From: an uncultured Luminiphilus sp.
Lineage (GTDB): Bacteria; Pseudomonadota; Gammaproteobacteria; Pseudomonadales; Halieaceae
Length of the DNA: 38,036 nt
Assembly: GCA_938091995.1 (NCBI GenBank)
Contig: CALKNZ010000076.1
Span: forward strand, 1-38,036
Direction: 5' to 3'
The position numbers and the translations under genes were made by a program. Position 1 is the first letter of the stretch. Each line of letters starts with the position of its first letter. This document shows, one piece after another, positions 17,692 through 25,869 of the stretch. Below the pieces are notes generated by a model. It saw only the letters and a program-made list of their open reading frames with translations. It did no database searches and had not been told where the DNA came from.

Positions 17692-19451
17692 TACTCGGAG
17701 ACGAACACTTGACGGCCACGAAACCATGTTTGTAGTGGCGCCGTCTCGGAAACTGCCTCGATTGGGACGTTATGAATATCTTGATTGAGTATGACAAAAT
17801 CAGCCGATTTTCCGACTGCTATTGACCCTGCCTCGCTCTCGATACCCAAAATAATCGCGGGTTGGGAGGTCCACAAAACGATAGCCTCATCAAGGGATAC
17901 TCCCTGCTCCGCCCAAAATTCACTGGCGATGCCACTTGTAGGGTGGCGGCGGGTCACCAGAGATTCTATTGCCGGCCAGGGATTCATATCTGCAGCTGCA
18001 GCAGGCCAGTCCGATCCGCCATTTACCAAAGCACCGGAATCGAGCAAATCTCGGGTAGGCCAATACTGCTCGCCCCTTGGAGATCCAACCGCTTGCAACA
18101 CGGAATCAATAATGGGCCTTGGGTACCAGAGGTAAGGGGAAAAGTCAGCCACAGCATTCAACGCACTAAAGCGCGGTAGATCAGCGGGATCGATGTACCC
18201 CGCATGAGCCAGAGAAATGGGTTGGCCTGGAGCGCCGTTAATTGTCCGTGCATGCTCGATGGCGTCTAGCGCCACGCGCACAGCGCCATCACCTGCAGTA
18301 TGGATTTTAATGAGGTACCCAGCAGCATCAAACCGCAGAACCGCTTGCTTAAGCTCTTCAGTGGCAATCATTTGCATACCCAGCGTCTCGTCCGGATGCT
18401 TTGCATCGGTCGTATAGGGCGCCACCATGAGCGCCGAACGCGAAGCGGTAGGCACACCATCAAGAAAAAACTTAATAGCGTTTGTCTTTAAATTGTCTGA
18501 CCCAAACTGGGACGCACGCTGATCGTAGGTTGAAACTGGCTCCAAGGGCTCAAGCTCGCCACCATGACCATAGCTTTGCTGATACAACACTGCATGAATA
18601 TTGAGCTTCCCTGCATCATCAGCCGCCTTGTAAGCGCGCATAGCTATTTCAGATACTCGCGCATCACCAAACGCCGTCACGCCATAGCTATTGGCTATAT
18701 TTGATACCGCCGCAATTCCGGCAGCTTGCTGGGTCAATGTGTATGGGGGAATCACCGCAGAGACAACACCCGCAGCTGCCTCAAGCAGGACACCATTGGG
18801 AATGCCATTAGGGTCACGAACATAAACCCCTCCAGCTGGGTTCTCTGCTTCAGCGGTCAGTGGAATCCCTGCTAGCGTTAAAGCTTTGGTGTTCGCCCAG
18901 CCGTGGTGGGCCGAGTCATCATCTAAAAATACCGGATGATCACCACTAACAGCATCTAAAAAGGCACGTGGCGACGGAATATCATGATCCACAAAAAAAT
19001 TGCTATTCCACTGACCGCCGACAATCCACTCGGGGGCGTCCGGTGCTTGGGCGCAGCCCTCAATCGTTTGTGCTAATGCCTCAGGTGTAGCGTCAAAAGC
19101 AAAATTACACATATACAAGACTTTCTGGCCACCCATGGACGGATGCACATGAGCATCGATTAATCCGGGAAATACTGCAGCGCCCTGAGCATCAATCACC
19201 TTCGTAGCATCATCAACAAGTGCTAGCACTGCCGCAGTACTGTCTACGGCCAAAAACTTGCCACTTTGAATCGCTAACGCTTCGCGCACTTCCCCCGATG
19301 AGCCATCGATATAAACTTTGGCATTGATCAAGACGGTATCTGCCATTAACGACGCCGGGCTTTCCGTTACCGGGACATCCAGCGGCGTTTCTTGACAGGC
19401 CGCTAACGCTAGACAGCCGACCATCGTGACCCAAACCGTATATCGCTTCAT
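17691..19451 (-). CDS. Lipoprotein amidohydrolase, YtcJ/NfdA-like (amidohydrolase family 3)
   Basis: 586 aa with a lipoprotein signal: MKRY..., a hydrophobic core and lipobox LAAC with Cys19 followed by Gln, favouring outer-membrane anchoring. The metal-dependent hydrolase barrel shows His101-x-His103 in FPGLIDAHVHP and a C-terminal GSDWP aspartate motif. The family includes NfdA, which deformylases N-substituted formamides such as N-benzylformamide to the amine. The ATG at 19451 has GAGG 6 nt upstream; the frame from 19472 adds residues before the signal. It is the first gene of a three-gene operon that begins just after the terminator of the TonB receptor gene. Substrate unproven. Confidence 0.84.
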   Translation of the reverse strand: MKRYTVWVTMVGCLALAACQETPLDVPVTESPASLMADTVLINAKVYIDGSSGEVREALAIQSGKFLAVDSTAAVLALVDDATKVIDAQGAAVFPGLIDAHVHPSMGGQKVLYMCNFAFDATPEALAQTIEGCAQAPDAPEWIVGGQWNSNFFVDHDIPSPRAFLDAVSGDHPVFLDDDSAHHGWANTKALTLAGIPLTAEAENPAGGVYVRDPNGIPNGVLLEAAAGVVSAVIPPYTLTQQAAGIAAVSNIANSYGVTAFGDARVSEIAMRAYKAADDAGKLNIHAVLYQQSYGHGGELEPLEPVSTYDQRASQFGSDNLKTNAIKFFLDGVPTASRSALMVAPYTTDAKHPDETLGMQMIATEELKQAVLRFDAAGYLIKIHTAGDGAVRVALDAIEHARTINGAPGQPISLAHAGYIDPADLPRFSALNAVADFSPYLWYPRPIIDSVLQAVGSPRGEQYWPTRDLLDSGALVNGGSDWPAAAADMNPWPAIESLVTRRHPTSGIASEFWAEQGVSLDEAIVLWTSQPAIILGIESEAGSIAVGKSADFVILNQDIHNVPIEAVSETAPLQTWFRGRQVFVSE

Positions 19452-19484
19452 AGGTTGCCTCATAAAAATCACTGCATTGAAAAC

Positions 19485-19510
19485 AAAAAAAGGGGCCGCA
19501 AAAGGCCCCT
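19485..19510 (-). terminator. Rho-independent terminator of the TonB receptor gene
   Basis: On the minus strand a 7-bp GC-rich stem (AGGGGCC / GGCCCCT) with a 6-nt loop is followed at once by a run of six to seven T (plus-strand A-run 19485-19491). It lies 24 nt after the receptor stop codon. This is the best intrinsic terminator in the window and separates the receptor from the amide operon. Confidence 0.9.
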
Positions 19511-19533
19511 ACTTTAATTGGTCATCCAGTAAG

Positions 19534-21957
19534 TTACTGACCTATGAAGTAGCTGAAAGACACGCCATAAGTCCTTGGCATGCCATAAGTCCGCACATAG
19601 GGCCCATTACCTCCGGTATAGGCAGAGGGATAATAATCCTCGTCAGTGAGATTTCGCACCCAGGCCATAACCCGCCAGTTACCGCTACTCGAACCCAGAC
19701 CCACTCTTGCATTCGCAACGCCGTATTCCTCAGTGGCATCCTCAGGCCGGGGGCCTCCGGTAGTCTTCCCGGTTTGGTTGTAATCTGCCGACAGATCCAG
19801 CATCAGACTGTTGGTGATAGGCATTTCGTAGCGCGCAAACAGGGTATATGAAAAATCGGGCGTCATGGCTAGTTCCTGCCCAGACGCATCATAGTAGTTT
19901 ATGTTGTTGGGGTAAGAACTGGTCGCTCGATCCACTGCCTGCCACTTTTTGACTTCAGATTCCAACCAGGCACCATTTGCTGCCAGCGTTAAACCTTCGG
20001 TTGGCTGCCAAGTGAACTCAATTTCGGCACCATAAATTTCTGACTCATCCACGTTGGTTAGACCGGAGATATTACCCACCAGTGTGACCGCCGCGTCTTG
20101 CTCCTGCTTATCCTTATAGTCGTAATAAAACACCGCGCCGTTAACCTGCATGGTGCCCCCCGCCAGGGTTGCCTTGGTACCGATCTCATACGCCGTCAGC
20201 ACCTCTTCTTCATAAGGGATGAGCTGTGTTGTTGTGTTTGAGTTTGCACCGTTGAACCCACCGGATTTGAAACCGTTAGAGATGGAACCATAAACCAGAA
20301 GGTCGTCTGAAGGCGTCCAATCTAATCCGATCTTACCCGTGGCTCGACCGGTATCAATCTTATCTGAGTAGGGGTTAAATGAGGGGTCGAAGCCGCCGAT
20401 ATCATTGATAGTGCCGCAATCACCGGGCCCTACTTCAAAGGGCGACCCTGCAAGTCCAAAGACATTGTTTAAGAACAAGCCCAACGAGCCGTCATCGGCG
20501 ACATAAGTGCAACCGGTCCAATCACGCTTCTCGTTGGTATAGCGAGCACCGGCAATGAGCTTGAGGCTATCACTCAAATCATACTCAACGTGACCAAAAA
20601 TGGCAGCTGAGGTGGTTTCCTGGTCGTACTTGGTATCAAGCTCGAGAATAGGGTTGGGGGCAAACAGACCCACACCAAATGGAATACTGCCATACCCATA
20701 AACTGAATCAGACATGAAATAGTGATAGTACTCATCCATGTCATCCTGAGAATAGTAAAGTCCGACCACCCAATTTAACCGATCGCTCTGTCCAGCAAGT
20801 CTTAACTCCTGACTAAATACCTGCAAATCAGTCGTATTGATGTTGCTAGAGTCATTATAAAAACCGCCATCCCAGTCGTTGCTTTCTTCCCGCTGAAAGT
20901 CGCTGTATCCGCTAATTGACGTTAACGTAGCGTCGCCAATAGCCCAGTCTAAGCGGAGCATAATGTTGGTAGCCTGGTTGTCCCGCTGCGGGCGAAGGTC
21001 GAAAGTTCTACCAGTAAGAGCACTGGTATAAGTGTTGGTCCAACCCGCTTTGGTGTTGTCATCGACCGAATACCAAGGAGGCGTTTGACCAAAGGTGGCA
21101 TTACCGGGAATTACATACTGATCTAAAGGCGTATAGGGCGCTGTAAAATCGCCAATTCCGATCAAGCTGCCTGGATAAGCTGTGTTAGCCGTATTATCGG
21201 ATTGATCATCGACGTAACTCACCATCAATTTGGCAGTAAAACTATCGCTTAAGTCGCTTACTAGCGTGCCGCGAATCGCCATGACATCGTCTTCACCGAG
21301 CTTATCGTCGCCAACCGTGTTTTCTTGCCAGCCCTCCCCAGACTGGGCAATCCGCACTGCCACACGCCCGCGTGTAGAATCAGACAAACTGCCACTGACA
21401 TAACCCTCAAGATCTAGCGCTTCGTAACGACCATAACTTGCGGTAACGCCGGCAGAAAACTCTTCGGTGGGCTCTTTGCTAATAAAGTTAATTTGGCCGG
21501 CGGTTGTGTTGCGTCCATAGAGATCGCCCTGAGGACCTTTCAGTATTTCTACCCGCTCAGTGTCAAAAAGCAGCCCTCGCGTCATGACCGTGTAGGGCAT
21601 CGCCACACCATCGAAATAAATGCCTACGGTCGATGACGCTGCGGTGGAATAATCCTGAAAACCAACGCCACGGATTGTGTAAAGCGGTACGCCTGTGGCC
21701 GCTGTCTCATTGACGGTAACTCCCGGAGTGTACATCGCGATATCTTCCGCGCTCAGGATACCCAGTTCACGGATCTGCTCTCCCGTGAATGTCGTGATCG
21801 CAATACCCACATCATTAGCGCCCTGCTCGCGCTTTTGCGCTGTGACAACCACCTCTTCTAGCTGCAGCGCAGAGGCCGGCATAGTGACTGAGACCATAGC
21901 AACCGCAGCCGCTAGCGTTGTCATAGGACCGCAGTAGCTTTTTCGACAATTATTCAT
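19534..21957 (-). CDS. TonB-dependent outer-membrane receptor
   Basis: 807 aa. A signal peptide (cleavage near PASA, residue 30) precedes a TonB box LEEVVVTAQKR and a plug domain with the usual YTIRGVG...GIYFDGV and VEILKGPQGDLYGRNTTAG motifs (about 50-165). The rest is a long beta-barrel rich in aromatic and Asp/Asn loops, resembling the large marine receptor group for organic ligands rather than a defined siderophore type. It ends in SYFIGQ, lacking the usual terminal aromatic residue. GGGGAG lies 6 nt before the ATG. It has its own terminator, and its position between the amine-oxidation and amide-hydrolysis operons suggests uptake of their substrate. Confidence 0.92.
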   Translation of the reverse strand: MNNCRKSYCGPMTTLAAAVAMVSVTMPASALQLEEVVVTAQKREQGANDVGIAITTFTGEQIRELGILSAEDIAMYTPGVTVNETAATGVPLYTIRGVGFQDYSTAASSTVGIYFDGVAMPYTVMTRGLLFDTERVEILKGPQGDLYGRNTTAGQINFISKEPTEEFSAGVTASYGRYEALDLEGYVSGSLSDSTRGRVAVRIAQSGEGWQENTVGDDKLGEDDVMAIRGTLVSDLSDSFTAKLMVSYVDDQSDNTANTAYPGSLIGIGDFTAPYTPLDQYVIPGNATFGQTPPWYSVDDNTKAGWTNTYTSALTGRTFDLRPQRDNQATNIMLRLDWAIGDATLTSISGYSDFQREESNDWDGGFYNDSSNINTTDLQVFSQELRLAGQSDRLNWVVGLYYSQDDMDEYYHYFMSDSVYGYGSIPFGVGLFAPNPILELDTKYDQETTSAAIFGHVEYDLSDSLKLIAGARYTNEKRDWTGCTYVADDGSLGLFLNNVFGLAGSPFEVGPGDCGTINDIGGFDPSFNPYSDKIDTGRATGKIGLDWTPSDDLLVYGSISNGFKSGGFNGANSNTTTQLIPYEEEVLTAYEIGTKATLAGGTMQVNGAVFYYDYKDKQEQDAAVTLVGNISGLTNVDESEIYGAEIEFTWQPTEGLTLAANGAWLESEVKKWQAVDRATSSYPNNINYYDASGQELAMTPDFSYTLFARYEMPITNSLMLDLSADYNQTGKTTGGPRPEDATEEYGVANARVGLGSSSGNWRVMAWVRNLTDEDYYPSAYTGGNGPYVRTYGMPRTYGVSFSYFIGQ

Positions 21958-22108
21958 TGTGAACTCCCCTGAGTAGCGTTCTTATTTTTTGACTACGGTG
22001 TTAAAGCCGCAGACGCATCCCTATAGCTGGCACTATACCTTCAGCATTCTCTTTACGATTGACATAAGTGGCCACAGACTTGACCGTGAAATCTGGGTAA
22101 TCAGTCTT

Positions 22109-22123
22109 AACTCACAGTGAGTT
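22109..22123. promoter_or_regulatory. Palindrome in the TonB receptor upstream region
   Basis: AACTCA-CAG-TGAGTT is a perfect 6-bp inverted repeat in the 186-nt gap between the AraC gene stop and the receptor ATG, about 150 nt upstream of the receptor start. It could be an operator or a small hairpin at the end of the AraC transcript; no T-run follows. No convincing -35/-10 pair is visible in this gap. Confidence 0.3.
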
Positions 22124-22143
22124 TTAGCCTCGCTGCACAGCAC

Positions 22144-23178
22144 TCAATCGAGCAGCGCGCGCAGGTTTTCACGATAAGCTTGGGGGGATTCACCGACCCA
22201 AGATCGAAACGCTCGGCTAAAAGCGCTTAACTCTGAATAACCCAAATCAAAAGCGATTTCAGTGAGCGAGGCGCGCGAGTTAACCAGCAGGTACTTTGCT
22301 CGTCGCTCTCTCGCAAGGTTTTTTGCTTCGTTAAAAGTAAAGCCTTCCTCTGATAGCCTGCGCCGAAGCGTTCGTGTCGATAACCCCATGAGTCTCGCAA
22401 CGCTAATAGAATCGAGGTTGGCGATAGGGTCTTCCAGCATTATTTGACGACAGACCTTACCGACAAAACCACTGGTTTTATCCCCCATAGAAAAGTAGGT
22501 TTCCATGGCGTTAGCCAAAACTCGAAACATCAGTTTATTACTGGTGAGAAAGGGCTGACTCAAAAAAGATGATGGCAAGTAAATGCTGTTGTGCTCAGCA
22601 TCAAAGTCTAGCCTGCACTTAAAAAAGTCGCGCAGCGCATCGGTTGTGGCCGGCTGCTTGTGGCGGAAAGTAACCCGTATCAAAGGCACTGCCGTTCGAG
22701 TGGCAGTTAACAATGTTTGAACCAGAAATCCGACGAGATATTCATTAAGCTGGGCCATATCAGGACTGCCCATATCCATAAGATCGGAAGAGAACACCAC
22801 TGGCTCTCCATTGGGCCGAAAATGTGTTGTGATGCCCGAATCGATATAACGATCATATTGATTGAGAAACTTTAATCCACCGCCCACTGAGGGCGCTGCC
22901 AACATGGCGACGATCAGCAGGCTACTCGATTCATAATGAAAATCGCGGCCCATAGAGAGGCCCATACTCTGGTTCTTGGTGACTTCTGCCGCCTGCTCAA
23001 AAAGGGCCGCCACACTCTCTAGCGGCAGCGGCAAGTCATATTCTTGGTTGTTAGTGTAGTCAAGACCGCTGGCTTCAAAGACAGGCCCGGGATCAACCCC
23101 TCGATCCATCAGATAATCGCGTACATAGGCGGCAAAGCGCGGTGAAAGGCTCGGGGTATAGCCCTCTACAGAGCTCAT
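22144..23178 (-). CDS. AraC-family regulator with arabinose-binding-type N-terminal domain
   Basis: 344 aa. Residues about 20-210 resemble the Arabinose_bd (PF12625-like) sensor domain found in OruR/ArgR-type regulators. The C-terminal 100 residues form the double helix-turn-helix: ISVARLMGLSTRTLRRRLSEEG, then LTEIAFDLGYSELSAFSRAF. It begins 11 nt after the di-haem cytochrome stop, so it is probably transcribed with the amine operon and may also act on the TonB receptor gene just downstream. An aromatic amine or its aldehyde/acid is a reasonable ligand guess. The ribosome binding site is weak. Confidence 0.85.
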   Translation of the reverse strand: MSSVEGYTPSLSPRFAAYVRDYLMDRGVDPGPVFEASGLDYTNNQEYDLPLPLESVAALFEQAAEVTKNQSMGLSMGRDFHYESSSLLIVAMLAAPSVGGGLKFLNQYDRYIDSGITTHFRPNGEPVVFSSDLMDMGSPDMAQLNEYLVGFLVQTLLTATRTAVPLIRVTFRHKQPATTDALRDFFKCRLDFDAEHNSIYLPSSFLSQPFLTSNKLMFRVLANAMETYFSMGDKTSGFVGKVCRQIMLEDPIANLDSISVARLMGLSTRTLRRRLSEEGFTFNEAKNLARERRAKYLLVNSRASLTEIAFDLGYSELSAFSRAFRSWVGESPQAYRENLRALLD

Positions 23179-23189
23179 CGCAGTAGGAG

Positions 23190-23762
23190 TCAGTCGAGCC
23201 CGTTAAGTTGGGTGTAATACGATGCAAGGGCTGTCATGGCCGAAGGCTGAAGGTCTTTCACAACATTAACCATGAGAGGGTGATAACGGGTACCACTCTT
23301 GAAGGCCCGCAGCTGGTTATCTAGGTAGGGCGCACTTTGGCCTGCAAGGATAGGCCAGTCTTCTGTCACGGGGTAACCTTTCATGCCGTGACAAGCGTGA
23401 CAATAACCGGCTCTGTTCAAGCCCTCTTCAACCAAATTGGCGTTGCCGTTGTCTGCAACCACCCAAGCCTGCCCTGCATACCAAGCAGCGAGTTCGTCAA
23501 TATCGGTATCACTCAACCCAGCGGCCATGCCATTCATTAGAACGTTTTTACGCTCACCACTGCGAAATCCCTGAAGTTGCAGGACAAGATAAGCCCGATT
23601 TTGTCCACCCAGATTGGCGTAATCTGCACTAATACCCACTCCGTCTTTACCGTGACAACCGATGCAAGTAGCCAATGCTTTCGGTTCAGCAGCCAGCGAA
23701 GGTGTCACTACAATGACTGCAAGCGCAGCTAGAAGACCAGCGAATCTCGTTACACACTTCAT
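23190..23762 (-). CDS. Di-haem cytochrome c, c4-like
   Basis: 190 aa with a cleavable signal peptide (ending near SLAA, residue 25), so periplasmic. There are two haem-binding sites: C33-I-G-C36-H37 and C121-H-A-C124-H125, one in each of two similar halves (GGQNRAYLVLQLQGFRSGER against AGQSAPYLDNQLRAFKSGTR). Size and internal repeat match the cytochrome c4 family. AAGGAG lies 7 nt before the ATG and the gene follows the mono-haem cytochrome by 11 nt. The likely role is passing electrons from the amine dehydrogenase towards a terminal oxidase. It is much smaller than MauG and lacks an obvious peroxidase-like layout. Confidence 0.85.
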   Translation of the reverse strand: MKCVTRFAGLLAALAVIVVTPSLAAEPKALATCIGCHGKDGVGISADYANLGGQNRAYLVLQLQGFRSGERKNVLMNGMAAGLSDTDIDELAAWYAGQAWVVADNGNANLVEEGLNRAGYCHACHGMKGYPVTEDWPILAGQSAPYLDNQLRAFKSGTRYHPLMVNVVKDLQPSAMTALASYYTQLNGLD

Positions 23763-23773
23763 GACTTGACTCC

Positions 23774-24214
23774 TTACGGCTTCAATGCGGCGATTTCTGC
23801 CAACACGGATGCTCTGTGATTTTCGATTTCTTGTAATGGCTCTTTTCTAAAAATAGCCACTTCCTCAGCTGTATAGGGTGTATAACCACCCGGTGGCAGA
23901 CTGTCCCCTGCAAAACTATCGATGCTCCAATTCAGCACCTCCGCAAGTTCAGCGTCGTTTAAAGTAGACAACGCCGAGCCCGGCACCCGCACCATAAACT
24001 CTCTCCCTCTCTGGCTTCGGAGAAAGTACCCCATAAAATCTTTCAACGGTGGAATGGCATTGGCGCCCGCACCGTCGGGCGTGTGGCAACCCTGACAGAA
24101 CATTTGATAATGGTATTTTGCGCGTTCAGCATTCATCCCATCCCCAGCCGCAAAAACCGGGCCCACCAACACCAGCAACACCAGCAGAAAACCCTTGATC
24201 ATTGTGTTCGACAC
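23774..24214 (-). CDS. Mono-haem periplasmic cytochrome c of the amine dehydrogenase cluster
   Basis: 146 aa with signal peptide MSNTMIKGFLLVLLVLVGPVFAAG and a single haem site C40-Q-G-C43-H44. The start is GTG at 24214, because GAGGAG at the end of aauA lies 7 nt before it; an ATG at 24202 lacks such a site. Its place directly after aauA matches orf-2 of the Alcaligenes faecalis aau cluster, described as a small periplasmic mono-haem cytochrome. It is the most likely direct electron acceptor of the TTQ subunit. Met axial ligand candidates lie in the region around residues 74-88 but cannot be fixed by eye. Confidence 0.85.
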   Translation of the reverse strand: MSNTMIKGFLLVLLVLVGPVFAAGDGMNAERAKYHYQMFCQGCHTPDGAGANAIPPLKDFMGYFLRSQRGREFMVRVPGSALSTLNDAELAEVLNWSIDSFAGDSLPPGGYTPYTAEEVAIFRKEPLQEIENHRASVLAEIAALKP

Positions 24215-24218
24215 ACGG

Positions 24219-24740
24219 CTACTCCTCGAAAGCCACCCCGACGACCACAGCAGCAGAGCAATGGTAAGACGCACTCGATGTTCCTAGGCACCAGTTAATA
24301 TCATTGGTTTTGTCGGGACGATACGGAGGCCTGTCACCCTCATCACGTTGACACAAGCAAGCTCCACAACCGGGCTTACCACAACAATCATTATATGAAA
24401 TCACATAGTTACGGCCATCAGCGGGGTTATGGCAGGTACCGATCCATGTCACCGGCGACATTTCCGTACCCGGAGGACAGGTATTTGCACTGCCGCCACA
24501 ACAGCTGCACAAAAAGCCATCGATGGCACAATAACGCCAGTAGTCACAATCAGTATCACTACCCGTCTCTTGAGGCCTGGCGGCACCCTCTGGCCCAGCA
24601 GCACGAGCCACGGGTAACAGCGGCAGCGCGCTAGCGCCCACCAGCACTCCGCCCAAAGCTTTCAGCATGCCTCGACGTGGTGCTCGCTGGGCTACACTAC
24701 GGGCTCGCTGCTCGAGCAACCGATCGATGAAAGACATCAT
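24219..24740 (-). CDS. aauA: Aromatic amine dehydrogenase small (TTQ) subunit
   Basis: Catalytic subunit of a periplasmic quinoprotein amine dehydrogenase; 173 aa. A long leader (RAPRRGMLKALGG, Tat-like RR) precedes the cysteine-rich domain. Trp99 and Trp150 are the predicted tryptophan-tryptophylquinone pair, 51 residues apart as in methylamine dehydrogenase (57/108) and A. faecalis AADH (109/160). Asp118 corresponds to the catalytic Asp128 of AADH. The twelve disulfide cysteines of the family align, plus Cys81 and Cys125, which I recall from AADH. The Trp150-to-YHC loop is two residues shorter than in MADH, again AADH-like. The catalytic Thr172 position is Ser162 here. The ATG overlaps the aauD stop as ATGA. 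Confidence 0.92.
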   Translation of the reverse strand: MMSFIDRLLEQRARSVAQRAPRRGMLKALGGVLVGASALPLLPVARAAGPEGAARPQETGSDTDCDYWRYCAIDGFLCSCCGGSANTCPPGTEMSPVTWIGTCHNPADGRNYVISYNDCCGKPGCGACLCQRDEGDRPPYRPDKTNDINWCLGTSSASYHCSAAVVVGVAFEE

Positions 24741-25348
24741 GATTTAACCTCCACATAAGACGCATCAGTACGCTTATTCATATAGTCCTGGATCGAAGCG
24801 ACGCCTTGTTCCTTGGCTTCGAAAAGACTGTCGATGTGCTCTCGGGAATTAACGATTCCCAGAGACGCCACACGCTGCTGCTCATCAACCAAAACCGCGT
24901 AGGGTAACTTCGATACACCGTAACTTTTGCCAACAAGCTCGCTCACTACGTAAGGTAACGAAATTCCTTTGCGCGCAACATAGCCCGAATGATCTTGTTG
25001 ATCGCCATCGCTGACCAATACCACATCCATCCAAGCTGACTCAGCTCGTGCGCTCGATAGCAAAGCGGGCATGAGTTCATTGCAAACGGGACAATCGGGT
25101 GACATAAAAAATAGCAATTGAGACTTGCGGCTAACTCCTCCAATGCTTATCCGTTCATCGCTAAGGGTTAAGGCCTCAAGAGCAGGTGCCTGTGCACCGA
25201 CCTCAAGCGTGCGATTAACCATTAGAGCCCCAGCTGGAGCCACGCGTTCGTAGAGCACACCCACCTGCCGCAACAACGCATAGTTAACGACCGCCAAGCC
25301 AATGACCGCAATCCACAAAACTATGTTTGAGGCTAAAAGAAAACTCAT
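24737..25348 (-). CDS. aauD: Amine dehydrogenase accessory protein, MauD/AauD type
   Basis: 203 aa with one N-terminal membrane anchor (residues 6-26) and a periplasmic thioredoxin-like domain carrying C86-P-V-C89. MauD-type proteins form or isomerise the many disulfides of the small subunit; loss prevents its accumulation in methylotrophs and in A. faecalis. The start is the ATG at 25348, overlapping the aauE stop as ATGA; the open frame extending to 25609 lies inside aauE and is not coding there. aauA follows with another ATGA overlap. Confidence 0.9.
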   Translation of the reverse strand: MSFLLASNIVLWIAVIGLAVVNYALLRQVGVLYERVAPAGALMVNRTLEVGAQAPALEALTLSDERISIGGVSRKSQLLFFMSPDCPVCNELMPALLSSARAESAWMDVVLVSDGDQQDHSGYVARKGISLPYVVSELVGKSYGVSKLPYAVLVDEQQRVASLGIVNSREHIDSLFEAKEQGVASIQDYMNKRTDASYVEVKS

Positions 25349-25869
25349 ACCGACCACCCTACTAAGCGCTGCCGATTGGCAATGATTTGGTCCACAGACA
25401 AATAAACCAGTACTAAGAACAAGCCAAAGACCAGAGCCAAAAAAATCACCGCCCAAGACGTCACTGCGGGCTCCACAGCAACGACGCCCAGTAGCCCAGC
25501 AGCAACCAAGGCATTGCGCCAAACCAGCTCTGGGCCAACTCGAGTTTCCGCCGCAGGCCCACTGCAACCACAACGCAAATCGCTTCGGCCCGTCTGAATC
25601 TGTCGCCACATAAATAGTGCATACAGCACAAGCAGTAAGCTACAACCGAGTGCTCCTAGTGCTCGGGTGGTAGGCACGATGAGCATCAGTGCCAGCACCA
25701 TCTCCACAAAGCCCGTCGCCGATACCGCCCGGTTAGTCACTGGCCGCCCTAAATAGGCCGCCATAATATCCACGTAACCTGCAGAGTGCCGACACTTAGA
25801 GTACCCCGCATGGAAGAATATTGCGCAGACAAAAACCGCGATACCGGCTAACAAAACGGACGTCAGCAT
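25345..25869 (-). CDS. aauE: Amine dehydrogenase accessory membrane protein, MauE/AauE type
   Basis: 174 aa with four or five hydrophobic segments (about 5-22, 50-65, 70-87, 115-135, 137-157). The CGC motif in LRCGCSGPAAET is typical of the MauE/DoxX-like family. MauE is required together with MauD for export, folding or disulfide formation of the small subunit, possibly by supplying redox equivalents to MauD. The ATG directly abuts the aauB stop (TAAATG) and the 3' end overlaps aauD by 4 nt. Confidence 0.88.
   Translation of the reverse strand: MLTSVLLAGIAVFVCAIFFHAGYSKCRHSAGYVDIMAAYLGRPVTNRAVSATGFVEMVLALMLIVPTTRALGALGCSLLLVLYALFMWRQIQTGRSDLRCGCSGPAAETRVGPELVWRNALVAAGLLGVVAVEPAVTSWAVIFLALVFGLFLVLVYLSVDQIIANRQRLVGWSV

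Noticed and set aside
23190-23762. Di-haem cytochrome as a MauG-type TTQ maturation enzyme
   Set aside because: At 190 aa it is about half the size of MauG, and its two similar halves match cytochrome c4. Kept only as a remote candidate.
25349-25609. N-terminal extension of aauD
   Set aside because: It lies fully inside aauE in another frame and lacks the hydrophobic anchor pattern; the ATGA overlap at 25345-25348 marks the true start.
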